Part shown: in pieces, positions 1 through 7,812 of the stretch
How the letters are laid out: each line of letters opens with the position of its first letter
Numbering within the stretch: position 1 is the first letter of the stretch
Assembly: GCF_003675875.1 (NCBI RefSeq)
Contig: NZ_RCDI01000002.1
Location: 1,012,644 to 1,076,643 of the forward strand
Direction: 5' to 3'
DNA from: Halostella limicola
Lineage (GTDB): Archaea > Halobacteriota > Halobacteria > Halobacteriales > Natronoarchaeaceae
Length of the DNA stretch: 64,000 nt
Translations under genes and position numbers: made by a program
The notes under the pieces: model-generated
Seen by the model: the letters and a program-made list of their open reading frames with translations, nothing else
Databases searched by the model: none
What the model was told of the DNA's origin: nothing

Positions 1-1118
1 AACAGCTCTCCGACGAGTTCCTCGACGAGGTGCTCGACCTCTGTATCGGCTGCAAGGGCTGCGCGAAGGACTGTCCGAGCGAGGTGGACATGGCGAAGCT
101 GAAAGTCGAGGTGACCCACCAGAAGCACCAGCGCGACGGGGCCGGCCTCCGCGAGCGGGCGTTCGCGAACGTCGACGCGCTCTCGGCGCTCGGCAGCGCG
201 ACCGCGCCGGTGTCGAACTGGCTCACGAAGGTGCCCGGCGCGCGCTTCGCCATGGAGAAGGCGGTCGGCATCGCCCGCGAGCGCTCGCTCCCGACGTTCC
301 GCCGGGAGACGCTGCGGGACTGGTTCGACGAACGCGGCGGGGCGGCGGTGCCCGAGTCCGAGGCGGAGCGCACGGCCGTCCTCCTGCCGGACACGTTCAC
401 CAACTACAGCTACCCCGAGCGCGGGAAGGCGGCCGTCCGCGTGCTCGAAGCCGCCGGCGTGCACGTCGATCTGGCGGAGACCACCGACAGCGGGCGGCCG
501 GCCCACTCGAAGGGCTTCCTCGACGCCGCGCGCGAGGCCGCGCGCGACGCCGTCGACGAACTCGCGCCCCGCGTCGCGGACGGGTGGGACGTGGTCGTCG
601 TCGAGCCCTCGGACGCCGTCATGCTCCAGTCGGACTACCTCGATCTGCTCTCGGGCAGCGGGAGGCAGAGCGCCTCAGTGAGCGCGAGCGGTGACGCACC
701 GCGGTCGCCCGTCGAGGCGGTCGCCGCGAACGCCCACGGCGTCTGCGAGTACCTCGACGCGTTCCGCCTCGACGACGCGCTCGACGCCGACGCCGGCGGC
801 GCCCTCACCTACCACGGCCACTGCCACCAGAAGGCGACGAAGAAGGACCACCACGCCGTCGGCGTCCTCCGGCGCGCGGGCTACGACGTGGACCCGCTCG
901 ACTCCACCTGCTGCGGGATGGCCGGCTCGTTCGGCTACGAGGCCGAGCACTACTCGATGAGCCAGGCGATCGGTTCCATCCTGTTCGACCAGGTCGAGGA
1001 CAGCGACGGCGAGGAAGTCGTCGCCCCCGGCGCGTCCTGCCGGACGCAGTTGAAGGACCGCGACGGCGGCGAGGCGCCGGCCCACCCGGTCGAGAAGCTG
1101 GCGGCGGCGCTGGAGTAG
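1..1118 (+). CDS. FAD-linked oxidase / Fe-S protein, C-terminal part (5' truncated by window edge)
   Basis: This is the C-terminal part of a GlcD/Dld-type FAD-binding dehydrogenase fused to a GlpC-like iron-sulfur module, which oxidises a 2-hydroxy acid (D-lactate or glycolate type) and passes electrons through Fe-S clusters. The frame is open from base 3 with no start codon, so the FAD domain lies upstream of the window. Visible are a 4Fe-4S ferredoxin motif (CIGCKGCAKDCP, encoded near bases 45-80) and two CCG-type cysteine motifs near the end, HGHCHQKATKK and STCCGMAGSFG. The next gene is convergent. The substrate cannot be told from this part; the family assignment is firm. Confidence 0.85.
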   Translation, partial: QLSDEFLDEVLDLCIGCKGCAKDCPSEVDMAKLKVEVTHQKHQRDGAGLRERAFANVDALSALGSATAPVSNWLTKVPGARFAMEKAVGIARERSLPTFRRETLRDWFDERGGAAVPESEAERTAVLLPDTFTNYSYPERGKAAVRVLEAAGVHVDLAETTDSGRPAHSKGFLDAAREAARDAVDELAPRVADGWDVVVVEPSDAVMLQSDYLDLLSGSGRQSASVSASGDAPRSPVEAVAANAHGVCEYLDAFRLDDALDADAGGALTYHGHCHQKATKKDHHAVGVLRRAGYDVDPLDSTCCGMAGSFGYEAEHYSMSQAIGSILFDQVEDSDGEEVVAPGASCRTQLKDRDGGEAPAHPVEKLAAALE

Positions 1119-1176
1119 CGGCGCAACGGCGAGGCGACGACGCACGGACCGCGCTCTATGCGTCCCCCGCCTCGCG

Positions 1177-1959
1177 TCAGACCGCGTCCCGGATCGTCGG
1201 CAGCACCTCGGTGACGTCCCCGCGGAAGACGTGGTCCGCCCGGTCCTCGACCGATGTGGGGTCGTGATTGACGACGGCGAGCGTCGCGCCGTCGTCCACC
1301 CGCCGCGGCAGGCTCGCCGCGGGCTCGACAGTGAGCGACGTGCCCGCGACGAGCACCGCGTCAGCCTTCCCGACGAGCATCCGCGCCTCCGCGTGCGCCG
1401 CCTCCGGGAGCCGCTCGCCGAAGAGGACGGTGTCGGGCTTCAGGAGGCCGCCGCAGTCACAGCGCGGCGGCGTCTCGCCGTCCGCGCGGGACGAGTCAGA
1501 GTCCGATGAGCGCCGCTCGGCGGCGTCGGCGACGCGCTCGACGACGGCGTCCGTGTCCTGTGTCGCGCCGCAGTCCCGACAGACCGTCCGGTCGCCGCTG
1601 CCGTGGAGTTCGATCACCCGCTCCGACCCCGCGTCGCCGTGGAGGCCGTCGACGTTCTGCGTCACGACGGCGTCGAGGTGGCCGGCCGCCTCCAGGTCCG
1701 CGAGCGCCTCGTGGGCGGCGTTCGGCGCCACGTCGCCCCGGATCTCGGCGTGCAGGTCGAGCCAGTCCTCCCAGAACGGTCCGGGCTCCGCGAGGAAGCG
1801 CCGGACGTGGAAGTCGTCCGCGTCGTAGCGCTCCCAGAGGTCGTCGTCCCCGCGGAAGTCGGGGAGGCCGGAGGCGGTGCTGACCCCCGCACCGGTCAGC
1901 GCGACGGCGACGTCGGCGTCCGCGAGCGCGCGAGCGACCGCGTCGACCCGTTGGTTCAT
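1177..1959 (-). CDS. Sir2-family NAD-dependent protein deacylase
   Basis: This is a sirtuin of 260 residues, typical for bacterial and archaeal CobB/Sir2. It removes acyl groups from lysine, consuming NAD and releasing nicotinamide. Seen are the NAD-binding motif GAGVSTASGLPDFRG (about residues 22-36), the catalytic segment TQNVDGLH with its histidine, and two Cys pairs (CRDCG and CDCGG) for the structural zinc. The frame stays open far upstream, but homology starts at MNQRVDAVARAL, so the ATG at 1959 is chosen. A low-complexity Ser/Asp/Arg stretch sits inside the zinc module. The nicotinamide product links it to the salvage genes at 14.1 kb and 18.4 kb. Confidence 0.93.
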   Translation of the reverse strand: MNQRVDAVARALADADVAVALTGAGVSTASGLPDFRGDDDLWERYDADDFHVRRFLAEPGPFWEDWLDLHAEIRGDVAPNAAHEALADLEAAGHLDAVVTQNVDGLHGDAGSERVIELHGSGDRTVCRDCGATQDTDAVVERVADAAERRSSDSDSSRADGETPPRCDCGGLLKPDTVLFGERLPEAAHAEARMLVGKADAVLVAGTSLTVEPAASLPRRVDDGATLAVVNHDPTSVEDRADHVFRGDVTEVLPTIRDAV

Positions 1960-2021
1960 GCGCGCTCGTAGGCGCGCAATCCGAAAAAATCCGGCGGCGC
2001 CTCTCCTCGGGGCGCTCGGGC

Positions 2022-3248
2022 CTACCCGTCGTAGCGCGTGACGCCCTCGATGGCGGACTCGTCGACGTCGGCGAAAGCGTCCCGCGCGATCACCCGGCGG
2101 TGGACCTCGTCGGCCCCGTCGATGATGCGGAACGCGCGGACGTTCTCGTAGAAGTCGGCCAGCGGGAGGTCCTTCCCGATGCCGTTGCCGCCGCAGAGCT
2201 GGATCGACTCGTCGATGGCGTGCTGGACGGTGTTGGCGGTGAACACCTTCGACATGGCGACCGGGACGCGGGCCTCCTCGCCCTCGGCGATGGAGCGGGC
2301 GGCGTGGCGCACCATCGACCGGGCGGCGTGCAGTTCCATCTCCACGTCGGCGACGCGGTGGCGGATCGCCTGCTTCTCCGCGATGGGGCCGTCGAACGCC
2401 TGCCGTTCGCTCGCGTACGCCTTCGCGACGTCGAGGGCCCGCTCGGCCATGCCCGAGAAGCGCATGCAGTGGGTGAGCCGGGCGGGGCCCAGCCGCTGCT
2501 GGGCGATGGCGAACCCGGCGTTCTCCGCACCGAGCAGGTTCTCCTCGGGCACCCGGACGCCCTCGTACTTGATCTCGGCGTGGCCCGTCCCCGTCACCTC
2601 GCCGCCGACGTGCGGGATGTCGCGCACGACGTTCACGCCGTCCGCGTCGGCGGGGACGAGGATCATCGAACAGCCCTCGTATGGGTGGGCGTCCTCGTCC
2701 GTACGGGCCATCACGATGAGCACGTCGGCTTCGGTGCCCTGCGTCGTCCACCACTTGTGACCGTCGATGACCCACTCGTCGCCGTCTCTCTCGGCGGTCG
2801 TCCGGATCATCTTCGGGTCCGAGCCGCCGCCCTGCATCGGCTCGGTCATCGAGAAGCCCGACCGGATCTCGCCCTCGGCGAGCGGGCGGAGCCATCGCTC
2901 CTTCTGCTCCTCCGTGCCGACGAGTTCCAGCGTGTGCATGTTGCCCTCGTCTGGGGCGTCGCAGCGCAGCGCCGTCGCGCCGAGCAGGCTGCGGCCGGCC
3001 GCCTCGAAGATGGGGAGCATCTCGCGGAAGTCCAGCCCGAGGCCGCCGTACTCCTCGGGGATCTGCGGGCCGTACACGTCGTACTCGCGGGCCCTCTCCC
3101 GCAGGTCGGCGACCGTCGACTCGTCGACGGGACCGTTCCCCAGCAGCTCGCGCTCGACCGGGATCACTTCCTCGTTCACGAACTCGCGCGTCCGCTCGGC
3201 CACTTCGCGCCCGCGCTCCGGGTCGTGGTAGTCCATGGCACTTGCCAT
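2022..3248 (-). CDS. acyl-CoA dehydrogenase
   Basis: This is a flavoprotein of 408 residues in the acyl-CoA dehydrogenase family, which introduces the alpha-beta double bond in acyl-CoA and reduces FAD. All three family segments are present: the N-terminal helical domain with IPEEYGGLGLDF, the middle beta domain with SMTEP and HKWWTTQGTEADV, and the C-terminal helical domain with QLCGGNGIGKDLPLADFYEN. Two in-frame ATGs lie at 3248 and 3236; either may be the start. It is divergent from the R2lox-like gene. Chain-length specificity cannot be read from the sequence. Confidence 0.93.
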   Translation of the reverse strand: MASAMDYHDPERGREVAERTREFVNEEVIPVERELLGNGPVDESTVADLRERAREYDVYGPQIPEEYGGLGLDFREMLPIFEAAGRSLLGATALRCDAPDEGNMHTLELVGTEEQKERWLRPLAEGEIRSGFSMTEPMQGGGSDPKMIRTTAERDGDEWVIDGHKWWTTQGTEADVLIVMARTDEDAHPYEGCSMILVPADADGVNVVRDIPHVGGEVTGTGHAEIKYEGVRVPEENLLGAENAGFAIAQQRLGPARLTHCMRFSGMAERALDVAKAYASERQAFDGPIAEKQAIRHRVADVEMELHAARSMVRHAARSIAEGEEARVPVAMSKVFTANTVQHAIDESIQLCGGNGIGKDLPLADFYENVRAFRIIDGADEVHRRVIARDAFADVDESAIEGVTRYDG

Positions 3249-3394
3249 GGGAAGCGCGATGTAAAAACTTTCCCCGGATTGCCTGTTTCAGGCGCTGCGG
3301 CGTGCTGGTCAGCGGCGGCGCACCTCGCGTCGCGAGCGCTGGCCGCCGCTGGGTTGCATCGGGATTTATTTCGGTAGGTGGTAACGAGTAACGC

Positions 3395-4279
3395 ATGGCG
3401 CGATCCCCGAAGCTCTCCCTGGACCCGGACGACCGGAGCTACCGGTACTACCGGAACGCCGTCGAGCGACATTGGGACCCCGGCGAGATCGACCTCTCGA
3501 CCGACCGCGAGCGGGTCACCGAACTCTCGGAAAGCGGCCTCACCGACCTCCGGCGGACGCTCGCGCTGTTCGGCGCCGGCGAGCAATCCGTCACCGAGGA
3601 CCTGGCGCCGCTGGCCGCCGCGCTCGACGACCCGAACGACCAGGCGTTCGTGGCGAGCCAGATCTACGAGGAGGCCAAGCACGCGGACTTCTTCGACCGG
3701 AACTGGCGACGGGTGATCCGGCGCGCGGAGGACGAACTCGGCGTCAAGCGGAGCGACCCGTCGGACCCGCGGTGGTTCTCGGACGCCTACGTGGAGCTGT
3801 TCGACCGCAACGAGCGCGCGATGGCGCGCCTGCTGACGGACGACTCGCCGGAGGCGCGGGCCGACGCGTACTGCCACTACCACCTCACCATCGAGGGGAT
3901 CCTGGCCCAGACGGGCTACTACGGCGTGCAGACGAACTTCGGCGGCGACGTGGCGGAGCTACCGACCCTCCCCGGTCTCGTGGAGGGCTTCTCGAACATT
4001 CGGAGCGACGAGGGGCGCCACGTGGGGTTCGGGATGGCGAAGCTGAAAGGCCTCGTCGGCGACGGGAGCGTCTCGGTGGAACGGCTCTGGGAGACGGTCG
4101 GCGAACTCGTCCCGCTCACCCAGTCTATCGTCAGTGCGTCGGCCGACGATGACTCGGCCGGACTCGGCGAGGACGAACTCGTCACGTACGCCGCGGAGCG
4201 CCACACCGACCGCATGGCACAGATCGCCGATAGCGACGCCGAGCTGCCGAGCGTCGGGGAGCTGACGCGGATCGAGTAG
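3395..4279 (+). CDS. R2-like ligand-binding oxidase (R2lox-type ferritin-superfamily protein)
   Basis: This 294-residue protein resembles the small subunit of class I ribonucleotide reductase but fits the R2lox group better. The six metal ligands can be placed: E63, E93, H96, E167, E206 and H209. R2lox proteins bind a mixed Mn/Fe centre and form a Val-Tyr ether cross-link at positions E1+3 and E4-5; here these are V66 and Y162. A large-subunit partner is not adjacent, consistent with an oxidase rather than a reductase subunit. A TATA-like element (TTTATT, 3364-3369) lies about 26 bases before the ATG, so the transcript is probably leaderless. Automated annotation often calls such proteins ribonucleotide reductase beta subunit. 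The physiological substrate of R2lox is unknown. Confidence 0.82.
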   Translation: MARSPKLSLDPDDRSYRYYRNAVERHWDPGEIDLSTDRERVTELSESGLTDLRRTLALFGAGEQSVTEDLAPLAAALDDPNDQAFVASQIYEEAKHADFFDRNWRRVIRRAEDELGVKRSDPSDPRWFSDAYVELFDRNERAMARLLTDDSPEARADAYCHYHLTIEGILAQTGYYGVQTNFGGDVAELPTLPGLVEGFSNIRSDEGRHVGFGMAKLKGLVGDGSVSVERLWETVGELVPLTQSIVSASADDDSAGLGEDELVTYAAERHTDRMAQIADSDAELPSVGELTRIE

Positions 4280-4308
4280 GATTATCAGTCGGAAAAACTA
4301 CACCAAAA

Positions 4309-4320
4309 TTTAATATTTAT
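4309..4320 (+). promoter_or_regulatory. TATA box of the MTH865-family gene
   Basis: TTTAATATTTAT is an AT-rich archaeal TATA box whose centre is about 25 bases before the ATG at 4339. This predicts a leaderless transcript starting at or next to the start codon. Confidence 0.7.
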
Positions 4321-4338
4321 GCCCCCGAAGGGGAGCGT

Positions 4339-4590
4339 ATGGCAGACGAACAAGAGATCCGACAGCAGATGATCGACGCGTTCGAAGGCGCAGACTACCC
4401 CATCTCCAGCCCGATGGACCTCGTCCCCGCGCTCCCCAACGGCCCCGGGACGAAGTTCGAGTCCGGCGACTTCTCGATGACGGCGATGGAACTGAACACG
4501 AAGCTCCCCGGCGGCGACTTCCCGTACGACTCGCCCGAGGCGTTCGTCGACGACGTCATCGAGAACCTCAAGGACGAGGACTACATCTAA
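4339..4590 (+). CDS. MTH865-family small protein
   Basis: This 83-residue acidic protein matches the archaeal MTH865 family, a small helical fold of unknown function. Characteristic features are the N-terminal helix, the central segment YPISSPMDLVPALPNGPGT, and the C-terminal segment FPYDSPEAFVDDVIENL. The length is normal for the family. It lies 10 bp upstream of the metallo-hydrolase gene on the same strand and probably forms an operon with it under the TATA box at 4309. Confidence 0.85.
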   Translation: MADEQEIRQQMIDAFEGADYPISSPMDLVPALPNGPGTKFESGDFSMTAMELNTKLPGGDFPYDSPEAFVDDVIENLKDEDYI

Positions 4591-4600
4591 GGCGACCTCG

Positions 4601-5461
4601 ATGGTCGAACCGACCGACGGGCGCACCGACGTGTACACCGTCGACACCGAACTCCTCGGCTCCCCGGGGCTGATGGCCGCCTACGTCGTCGACGCGGAGC
4701 GACCCGCCGTCGTCGACCCCGGCGCGGCCACCGCCACCGGTCCCGTTCTCGACGCGCTCGACGAACTGGACATCGACCCCGAGAGCGTCGCGTACCTGAT
4801 CCCGACGCACGTCCACCTCGACCACGCCGGCGCGGCGGGCTCGCTCGCCGACGCCTGCCCGAACGCGACCGTGCTGGTCCACGAGCGAGGCGTGCCGTAC
4901 CTGATCGATCCCGAGAAGCTCGACGCCCTGTTCGAGAGCGCGAAGCGGGCCGTCGGCGAGGTCGCGGCGGCGTACGGCGAACCCGACCCGGTTCCGCCGG
5001 AGCGGTGCGAGACGCTGGGGGACGGCGACGTCGTGGACCTCGGCGACCGCAGCCTCGAAGCGATCGACGCGCCGGGACACGCGCCCCACCAGCACGCGTT
5101 GCTCGGCGACGACGGGACGCTGTTCGCGGGCGACGCCGCGGGCGCGTGGCTGGGCGGGCAACTGTTCCCGACCACGCCCGGCCCCGACTTCGACCTGGAA
5201 GACGCGGTCGACACCGCCGAGCGCCTGCGCGACCGCGACCCCGACGCCGTGCTGTACGGCCACTTCGGCGCCCGCGAGGACGCGATCGACGCCCTGAACG
5301 AGTACGCGGCGATCCTCCCGGAGTTCGTCGACGCGGTCGACGAGCTGCGAGAGGAGCACGGCGACCCCGACGACGTCGTCTCGAACCTGCCGTCGCGGTG
5401 GGCGTCAAGCCCGACGATAGCGGGCGACGTGCGCGGCGTCCTCCGCTACCTGCAGAGCTGA
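4601..5461 (+). CDS. MBL-fold metallo-hydrolase
   Basis: This is a 286-residue metallo-beta-lactamase-fold hydrolase. The dinuclear metal motif THVHLDHAG (HxHxDH, about residues 68-76) is intact, with later ligands in DAPGHAPHQHALL, FAGDAAG and YGHFGARED. The layout fits the glyoxalase-II-like or lactonase-like branch, but the substrate cannot be assigned. It follows the MTH865 gene by 10 bp. A 7-bp hairpin at 5543-5564 lies shortly after the stop and may end the transcript. Confidence 0.88.
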   Translation: MVEPTDGRTDVYTVDTELLGSPGLMAAYVVDAERPAVVDPGAATATGPVLDALDELDIDPESVAYLIPTHVHLDHAGAAGSLADACPNATVLVHERGVPYLIDPEKLDALFESAKRAVGEVAAAYGEPDPVPPERCETLGDGDVVDLGDRSLEAIDAPGHAPHQHALLGDDGTLFAGDAAGAWLGGQLFPTTPGPDFDLEDAVDTAERLRDRDPDAVLYGHFGAREDAIDALNEYAAILPEFVDAVDELREEHGDPDDVVSNLPSRWASSPTIAGDVRGVLRYLQS

Positions 5462-5750
5462 TCCGGGTCCGCGCCCGTGGCCGACGAACCGCCGGACGCC
5501 CGTCGAGCCCGGAACCCGCATCGCGCCGAGCGCGCGGCCGGACCTGCAGAAGCGATCCTGCAGGGAAGATCGTCGTGAAGTTCCGTTCGATGGTTCGCTT
5601 CGGTAATGTAAGCGGAGAGGACCATACCCGCAACGAATAAATCATGCGTGAGTGTCTCACTCATGCCACCACAAGTTTTACTTTCCCAACCGTTCACAGG
5701 TTGAATTACATCGCACGCCCGGTACTCCGGGCGACACAGGGTGACTCACG
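5462..5750. other. intergenic region with hairpin and possible operator
   Basis: No convincing gene is seen. The region holds a perfect 7-bp inverted repeat (CCTGCAG at 5543-5549 with CTGCAGG at 5558-5564), an inverted repeat GTGAG-TGT-CTCAC near 5648-5660, an AT-rich stretch AAGTTTTACTTT near 5673-5684 that may be a promoter, a GCCCG/CGGGC hairpin near 5718-5733, and a GGTGA Shine-Dalgarno-like motif just before the ATG at 5751. Confidence 0.4.
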
Positions 5751-5915
5751 ATGACCATCGCACTACCATCACGGACGGCCGCTCCCGCGACGAGCGGCGC
5801 GTTCACTCCCGCCGGGTATGCCGACCCGGTCGTCGCCGGCGACGGCGAGGCGGGCCGTGATGGGTGCGTCGTCGTGACTCGCCCGCGCGCTCGGTCCGGC
5901 ACCCTCGCCGCGTAA
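5751..5915 (+). CDS. possible small protein, 54 aa, unknown
   Basis: An ATG preceded by GGTGA opens a 54-codon reading frame ending in TAA at 5913. I recognise no family. After the TAA the same frame remains open to 6578, so the 102-codon gene at 6270 is in phase with it. This could mean a small protein, a broken longer gene, or chance openness in GC-rich DNA. A 7-bp CCCCGAC/GTCGGGG hairpin at 5975-5992 follows and could be a terminator. Between 5916 and 6269 I see nothing else supportable. Confidence 0.3.
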   Translation: MTIALPSRTAAPATSGAFTPAGYADPVVAGDGEAGRDGCVVVTRPRARSGTLAA

Positions 5916-6269
5916 GGCGTCGCCGAGGGGCGGACCGTTTCTCCGGGACTCCACGTCGCCGGGGGAGAGTCCGTCCCCGACGGGTGTCGGGGCCGAGCGC
6001 GGTTCTCCGACGCATCCGTCGTTTTCGGTGGCACCTTACCGGCGAGACCCGGGCACGCGATGATCGTCGCGGGGACGCCCCGCGACGCAGCCCGCGTCCC
6101 GCTGACGCCCCGACCCCGGCGGCGTTCTCCGCGCCGGCGGGGTGGTACGGCAACGGAGAGAGGCATCGCTACCGATATCGCAGACGACCGATCCGCCCCC
6201 GCCGCGGCCCAGACCGCGGCGGACCGTCGCCTCGCGCGACGGGCGCGTTCGACTCGCGCCGGGGGCCTC

Positions 6270-6578
6270 ATGCAAGCACAACGAACGCCCACGGTCACCG
6301 CCACCGCCGAGGTGGAGATCCGGGTGCCCCGAGACGGCGACGCCCTGGAGCGCGACGCCGAGACCGTCCTCGAACGGCTCGACGCCGTCGACCGCGCGGA
6401 GGTCGACGGGCTCACCGGCGTCACGCCCACGCTGAACGACCTCCAGGTCGGCGCGAACGTCCGGCTGACGCTCCGGCTCGACGGCGCGGGCGACCCCGCG
6501 GCGGCGACCCGCGAGGCGCTCGCCGACGGCTTCGGCGTGCGCGAGGTGTCGGTCGTCGAGGTCCGCGATCCCGCGTGA
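6270..6578 (+). CDS. conserved-looking small acidic protein, unknown function
   Basis: The frame encodes 102 residues from the ATG at 6270, with haloarchaeal composition (acidic, Val/Ala-rich) and an alternating beta-alpha pattern: VTATAEVEIRV, a helix with LERDAETVLERLDAVDRAEVD, a second strand VRLTLRL and a final strand VREVSVVEV. This resembles a small ferredoxin-like alpha/beta fold, but no named family is recognised. The frame stays open upstream, and that part is Arg-rich and unlikely to be translated. It may be co-transcribed with the membrane protein gene that follows. Confidence 0.55.
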   Translation: MQAQRTPTVTATAEVEIRVPRDGDALERDAETVLERLDAVDRAEVDGLTGVTPTLNDLQVGANVRLTLRLDGAGDPAAATREALADGFGVREVSVVEVRDPA

Positions 6579-6682
6579 CCCGACGACCGCTCCGGCGCCG
6601 CCGTCGCGCCCCGACCCGCCGAACGGCAGTGACCGACCGCGCAGACGCACCGCCTCCCGACAGACAGATCAGACCCAGAACG

Positions 6683-7021
6683 ATGTTACGAGAACTCGCC
6701 CACTCGGTCGCCGAAGCCGAGTGGTCCGACAGTGTCGCATCGGCTTCCGAACGCGCGTCCGCCGCCGCGGCGGACGCGTACTCCCGCTCGCCGCTGGCCG
6801 AGCGCCGGCCGCCCCCGGTGCCGGACAGCGTCGTCGCCGCCGCGCTCGTCGCCGCGCTGTTCGGCGCGGCCGCGGCGTCGGCCGTCGCCGTCGCGCTGGC
6901 GGTGTTGCCCGCGAACCCCGCGTTGCAGGCCGTCGTCGTGGCGCTGGGCGCCGCCAACGTCTTCGTCGGCCTGCCGCTGGTCGCGGTCAAGGCCGCCGAG
7001 GTCGTCGCGCAGCGCCTCTAA
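6683..7021 (+). CDS. small predicted membrane protein, unknown
   Basis: This 112-residue protein has an N-terminal soluble helix with ELAHSVAEAEW, a short Pro-rich linker (PPPVPDS), and two hydrophobic segments of about 20 residues rich in Ala/Val, followed by VKAAEVVAQRL. It looks like a two-helix membrane protein with no recognised family. A GTG at 6629 could add 18 residues; the ATG at 6683 is preferred because the extra residues are low-complexity. Its 3' end overlaps the convergent enoyl-CoA hydratase gene by 4 bp. Confidence 0.6.
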   Translation: MLRELAHSVAEAEWSDSVASASERASAAAADAYSRSPLAERRPPPVPDSVVAAALVAALFGAAAASAVAVALAVLPANPALQAVVVALGAANVFVGLPLVAVKAAEVVAQRL

Positions 7022-7812
7022 CGCCCCTCGAACTCGGGGGATCGGCCCTCCATGAACGCCTCCGCGCCCTCGCGGTGGTCGCGCGTCTCGAACACCGCGC
7101 CCTGGGCGTCGGCCTCGCACTCCATCGCCTCGCGGAGCGACCGTTCGAGGCCGCGGTTGATCTGGCGCTTCGACGTGCGGAGCGCGACCGTCGGCCCGGA
7201 CGCGATCTCCTCGACTAACTCCGCGGTCGACTCCTCGAACTCGTCGTCCGGGTAGACCCGGTTGACGAGGCCGATATCCTCCGCCTCCGCGGCGGAGATG
7301 CGCTCGCCCGTGAACACCAGTTCCTTCGCCACGTTCTCGCCGACGATCCGGGGAAGGAGATACGACGTCCCGGAGTCGACGGCCAGCCCGACCTGCCGGA
7401 AGCCGAAGCTCAGCGACGACGACTCGCTGGCGACCTGCAGGTCGCAGGCGATGGCGAGGTTCGCGCCGGCGCCGAACGCCGCGCCGTCTATCTTCGCGAC
7501 CGACGGGAGCGGGCACTCCGCGACGCGGGCGACGGCGCGGCTCGTCTGCTCGATGACCAGCCGCACCTTCTCGTCGGTCGGCACGTCGCCGGTCAGCCCC
7601 TCGATCATCGAGTTGATGTCGCCCCCGGCGGAGAAGGTGTTCCCCTCCCCCTCGACGACGAGACAGCGGGCGTCGCTGTCCTCCACCTCGTCGATGGCGT
7701 CGATCAGCTCGCTCGATATCTCGTGAGTGAGCGCGTTGCTGGTCCCGGGCTGGTCCAGCGTGATCCGCGCCACGTCGTCCTCGTAGGTGAGGTGGACCGC
7801 CTCGTCGCTCAT
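7018..7812 (-). CDS. enoyl-CoA hydratase/isomerase family protein
   Basis: This is a crotonase-fold protein of 264 residues, probably hydrating enoyl-CoA in fatty-acid breakdown. The oxyanion-hole segments are visible: FSAGGDI near residue 62 and the segment IDGAAFGAGANLAIACDL near residue 110, followed by FGFRQVGLAVDSGTSYLLPRIVG. The start codon overlaps the stop of the upstream acyl-CoA ligase gene (ATGA at 7809-7812), so the two are translationally coupled. This class also contains isomerases and dehalogenases, so the exact reaction is open. Confidence 0.9.
   Translation of the reverse strand: MSDEAVHLTYEDDVARITLDQPGTSNALTHEISSELIDAIDEVEDSDARCLVVEGEGNTFSAGGDINSMIEGLTGDVPTDEKVRLVIEQTSRAVARVAECPLPSVAKIDGAAFGAGANLAIACDLQVASESSSLSFGFRQVGLAVDSGTSYLLPRIVGENVAKELVFTGERISAAEAEDIGLVNRVYPDDEFEESTAELVEEIASGPTVALRTSKRQINRGLERSLREAMECEADAQGAVFETRDHREGAEAFMEGRSPEFEGR

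Noticed and set aside
1960..3396. N-terminal extension that would make the Sir2 frame 739 codons long
   Set aside because: The extra sequence is the antisense-frame shadow of the acyl-CoA dehydrogenase gene and is Arg-rich; homology starts at the ATG at 1959.
3395..4279. Annotation as ribonucleotide reductase beta subunit
   Set aside because: No NrdA or NrdJ partner is adjacent and the cross-link residues of R2lox are both present; R2lox explains the sequence better.
5864..6682. Long Arg-rich frame leading into the small membrane protein
   Set aside because: Composition is that of a shifted frame in GC-rich DNA; real protein character begins at the ATG at 6683.
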